Assembly (NCBI GenBank): GCA_018678395.1
Contig: JAHHMJ010000439.1
Coordinates: forward strand, 1-7,190
Direction of reading: 5' to 3'
Source of the DNA: Gemmatimonadota bacterium
Lineage (GTDB): Bacteria; Gemmatimonadota; Gemmatimonadetes; Longimicrobiales; Gaopeijiaceae
Length of the DNA stretch: 7,190 bases
Part shown: in pieces, positions 6,567 through 7,190 of the stretch
How positions within the stretch are numbered: position 1 is the first letter of the stretch
Layout: every line of letters begins with the position of its first letter
The notes under the pieces: generated by a model
Told to the model about the DNA's origin: nothing
Databases searched by the model: none
Seen by the model: the letters and a program-made list of their open reading frames with translations, nothing else
Position numbers and translations under genes: made by a program

Positions 6567-7190
6567 GTCCGCGCCGGCGACCTCGGCTTCGAGCATCTGG
6601 CGCCGCAGGAGCGTGGCATAGGCGCCGCCGGCGGCCACGAGGTCGTCGTGGGTGCCCCGCTCCACGACGCGGCCGTCCTCCAGCACCAGGATGAGGTCCG
6701 CGTCCATGACCGCGGTGACGCGGTGGGAGATGATGAAGGTGGTGCGGCCCTTCATCACCCCGCGGAGGTCGTCCAGGATGCGCGCCTCCGTGTGGGTGTC
6801 CACGGCCGACAGCGCGTCGTCCAGGATCAGGACCGCCGGATCGCGAGCGACGGCCCGGGCCAGCGTGGCGCGCTGTTTCTGACCGCCGGACAGGTTGACC
6901 CCCCGTTCGCCGAGCAGCGTGTCGTACCCGCGCGGGAACTCCCGCACGGCGTCGTTCAGCTGGGCGATCCGAGCGGCCTCCAGGACGCGGTGATCCACGT
7001 CCGGCACGCTCGACGGCGAGTCGGGGACCGCCCCGGGGCGCTCCAGGACGGAAGGCTCGGGTTCACCGGGTTCCCCGGTGCGGGTGGCGTCCTCGCCCGC
7101 GATGCCGAGCGCGATGTTGGCCGCGATGCTCTCGCTGAAGAGGTACGTGTCCTGCGGCACCACGCCCATGTGGCTCCGCAGGTCCAGCAG
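6564..7190 (-). CDS. ABC exporter half-transporter, C-terminal nucleotide-binding domain (MdlA/YheI-like; N-terminus beyond window)
   Basis: This is the ATP-hydrolysing end of a fused membrane-plus-ATPase exporter, a type usually linked to multidrug or lipid export at the inner membrane. 208 residues are visible; the membrane domain and Walker A lie past the right edge. In order from the cut end: Q-loop [20 protein letters not shown] (about 10-29), an unusual insert at about 33-65, [27 protein letters not shown], signature LSGGQKQR (100-107), Walker B AVLILDD (119-125), D-loop SAVD (128-131), and H-loop IISHR with His156. The tail [11 protein letters not shown] is typical of the family. The residue after the Walker B Asp is Asp125, not the catalytic Glu; the string [13 protein letters not shown] is typical of MdlA/YheI (BmrC)-type subunits that work in heterodimers. 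The expected partner with a normal Glu should be adjacent off-window. The 33-residue insert (GEPGEPEP..., Pro/Glu/Ser-rich, nucleotides about 6996-7094) replaces what is normally a few residues before the signature-side helices. Substrate unknown. Confidence 0.9.
   Translation of the reverse strand: MLDLRSHMGVVPQDTYLFSESIAANIALGIAGEDATRTGEPGEPEPSVLERPGAVPDSPSSVPDVDHRVLEAARIAQLNDAVREFPRGYDTLLGERGVNLSGGQKQRATLARAVARDPAVLILDDALSAVDTHTEARILDDLRGVMKGRTTFIISHRVTAVMDADLILVLEDGRVVERGTHDDLVAAGGAYATLLRRQMLEAEVAGAD

Overview
The window looks like chromosome from a GC-rich, Gram-negative-type bacterium. Composition, strong third-position G/C bias and gene content fit the Gemmatimonadota or Acidobacteriota best: a large secreted S9 peptidase, and a PadR regulator coupled to a duplicated 'ADOP' permease (acidobacterial duplicated orphan permease). 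The phylum is an inference from gene families, not from a marker gene. I see no tRNA, rRNA, CRISPR array, insertion sequence or phage gene.

Layout. (1) 1-576 (+): 3' part of a PnuC-type nicotinamide riboside transporter, cut by the window's left edge. (2) 577-705: short gap with a 9-bp inverted repeat. (3) 706-3354 (+): a complete secreted prolyl-oligopeptidase-superfamily serine peptidase of the glutamyl-endopeptidase-like branch (MEROPS S9D type), with a signal peptide, a beta-propeller carrying two acidic inserts, and an intact Ser/Asp/His triad. (4) 3355-3568: a strong GC hairpin (terminator-like), then a sharply AT-rich island holding the probable promoter and operator of the next unit. 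(5) 3569-3904 (+): a small PadR-family winged-helix regulator. (6) 3901-6543 (+): an ADOP/MacB-FtsX-like permease whose GTG start overlaps the PadR stop by 4 bases, so the two form a translationally coupled pair. (7) 6564-7190 (-): C-terminal nucleotide-binding domain of an ABC exporter of the MdlA/YheI half-transporter type, convergent with the permease and cut by the right edge.

How the genes work together. The clearest unit is PadR-ADOP: one AT-rich control region, one coupled operon, probably self-regulated. The transporter, peptidase and ABC exporter look like independent neighbours. The ABC subunit has Asp where the catalytic Walker B Glu usually sits, which in this family suggests the degenerate half of a heterodimer. 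Its partner would lie beyond the right edge.

I did not find a convincing undescribed system. The points most worth a second look are the AT-rich PadR control region, the Pro/Glu-rich insert in the ABC nucleotide-binding domain, the acidic inserts in the peptidase propeller, and a possible second start inside the ADOP gene that would give a form without its cytoplasmic prefix.
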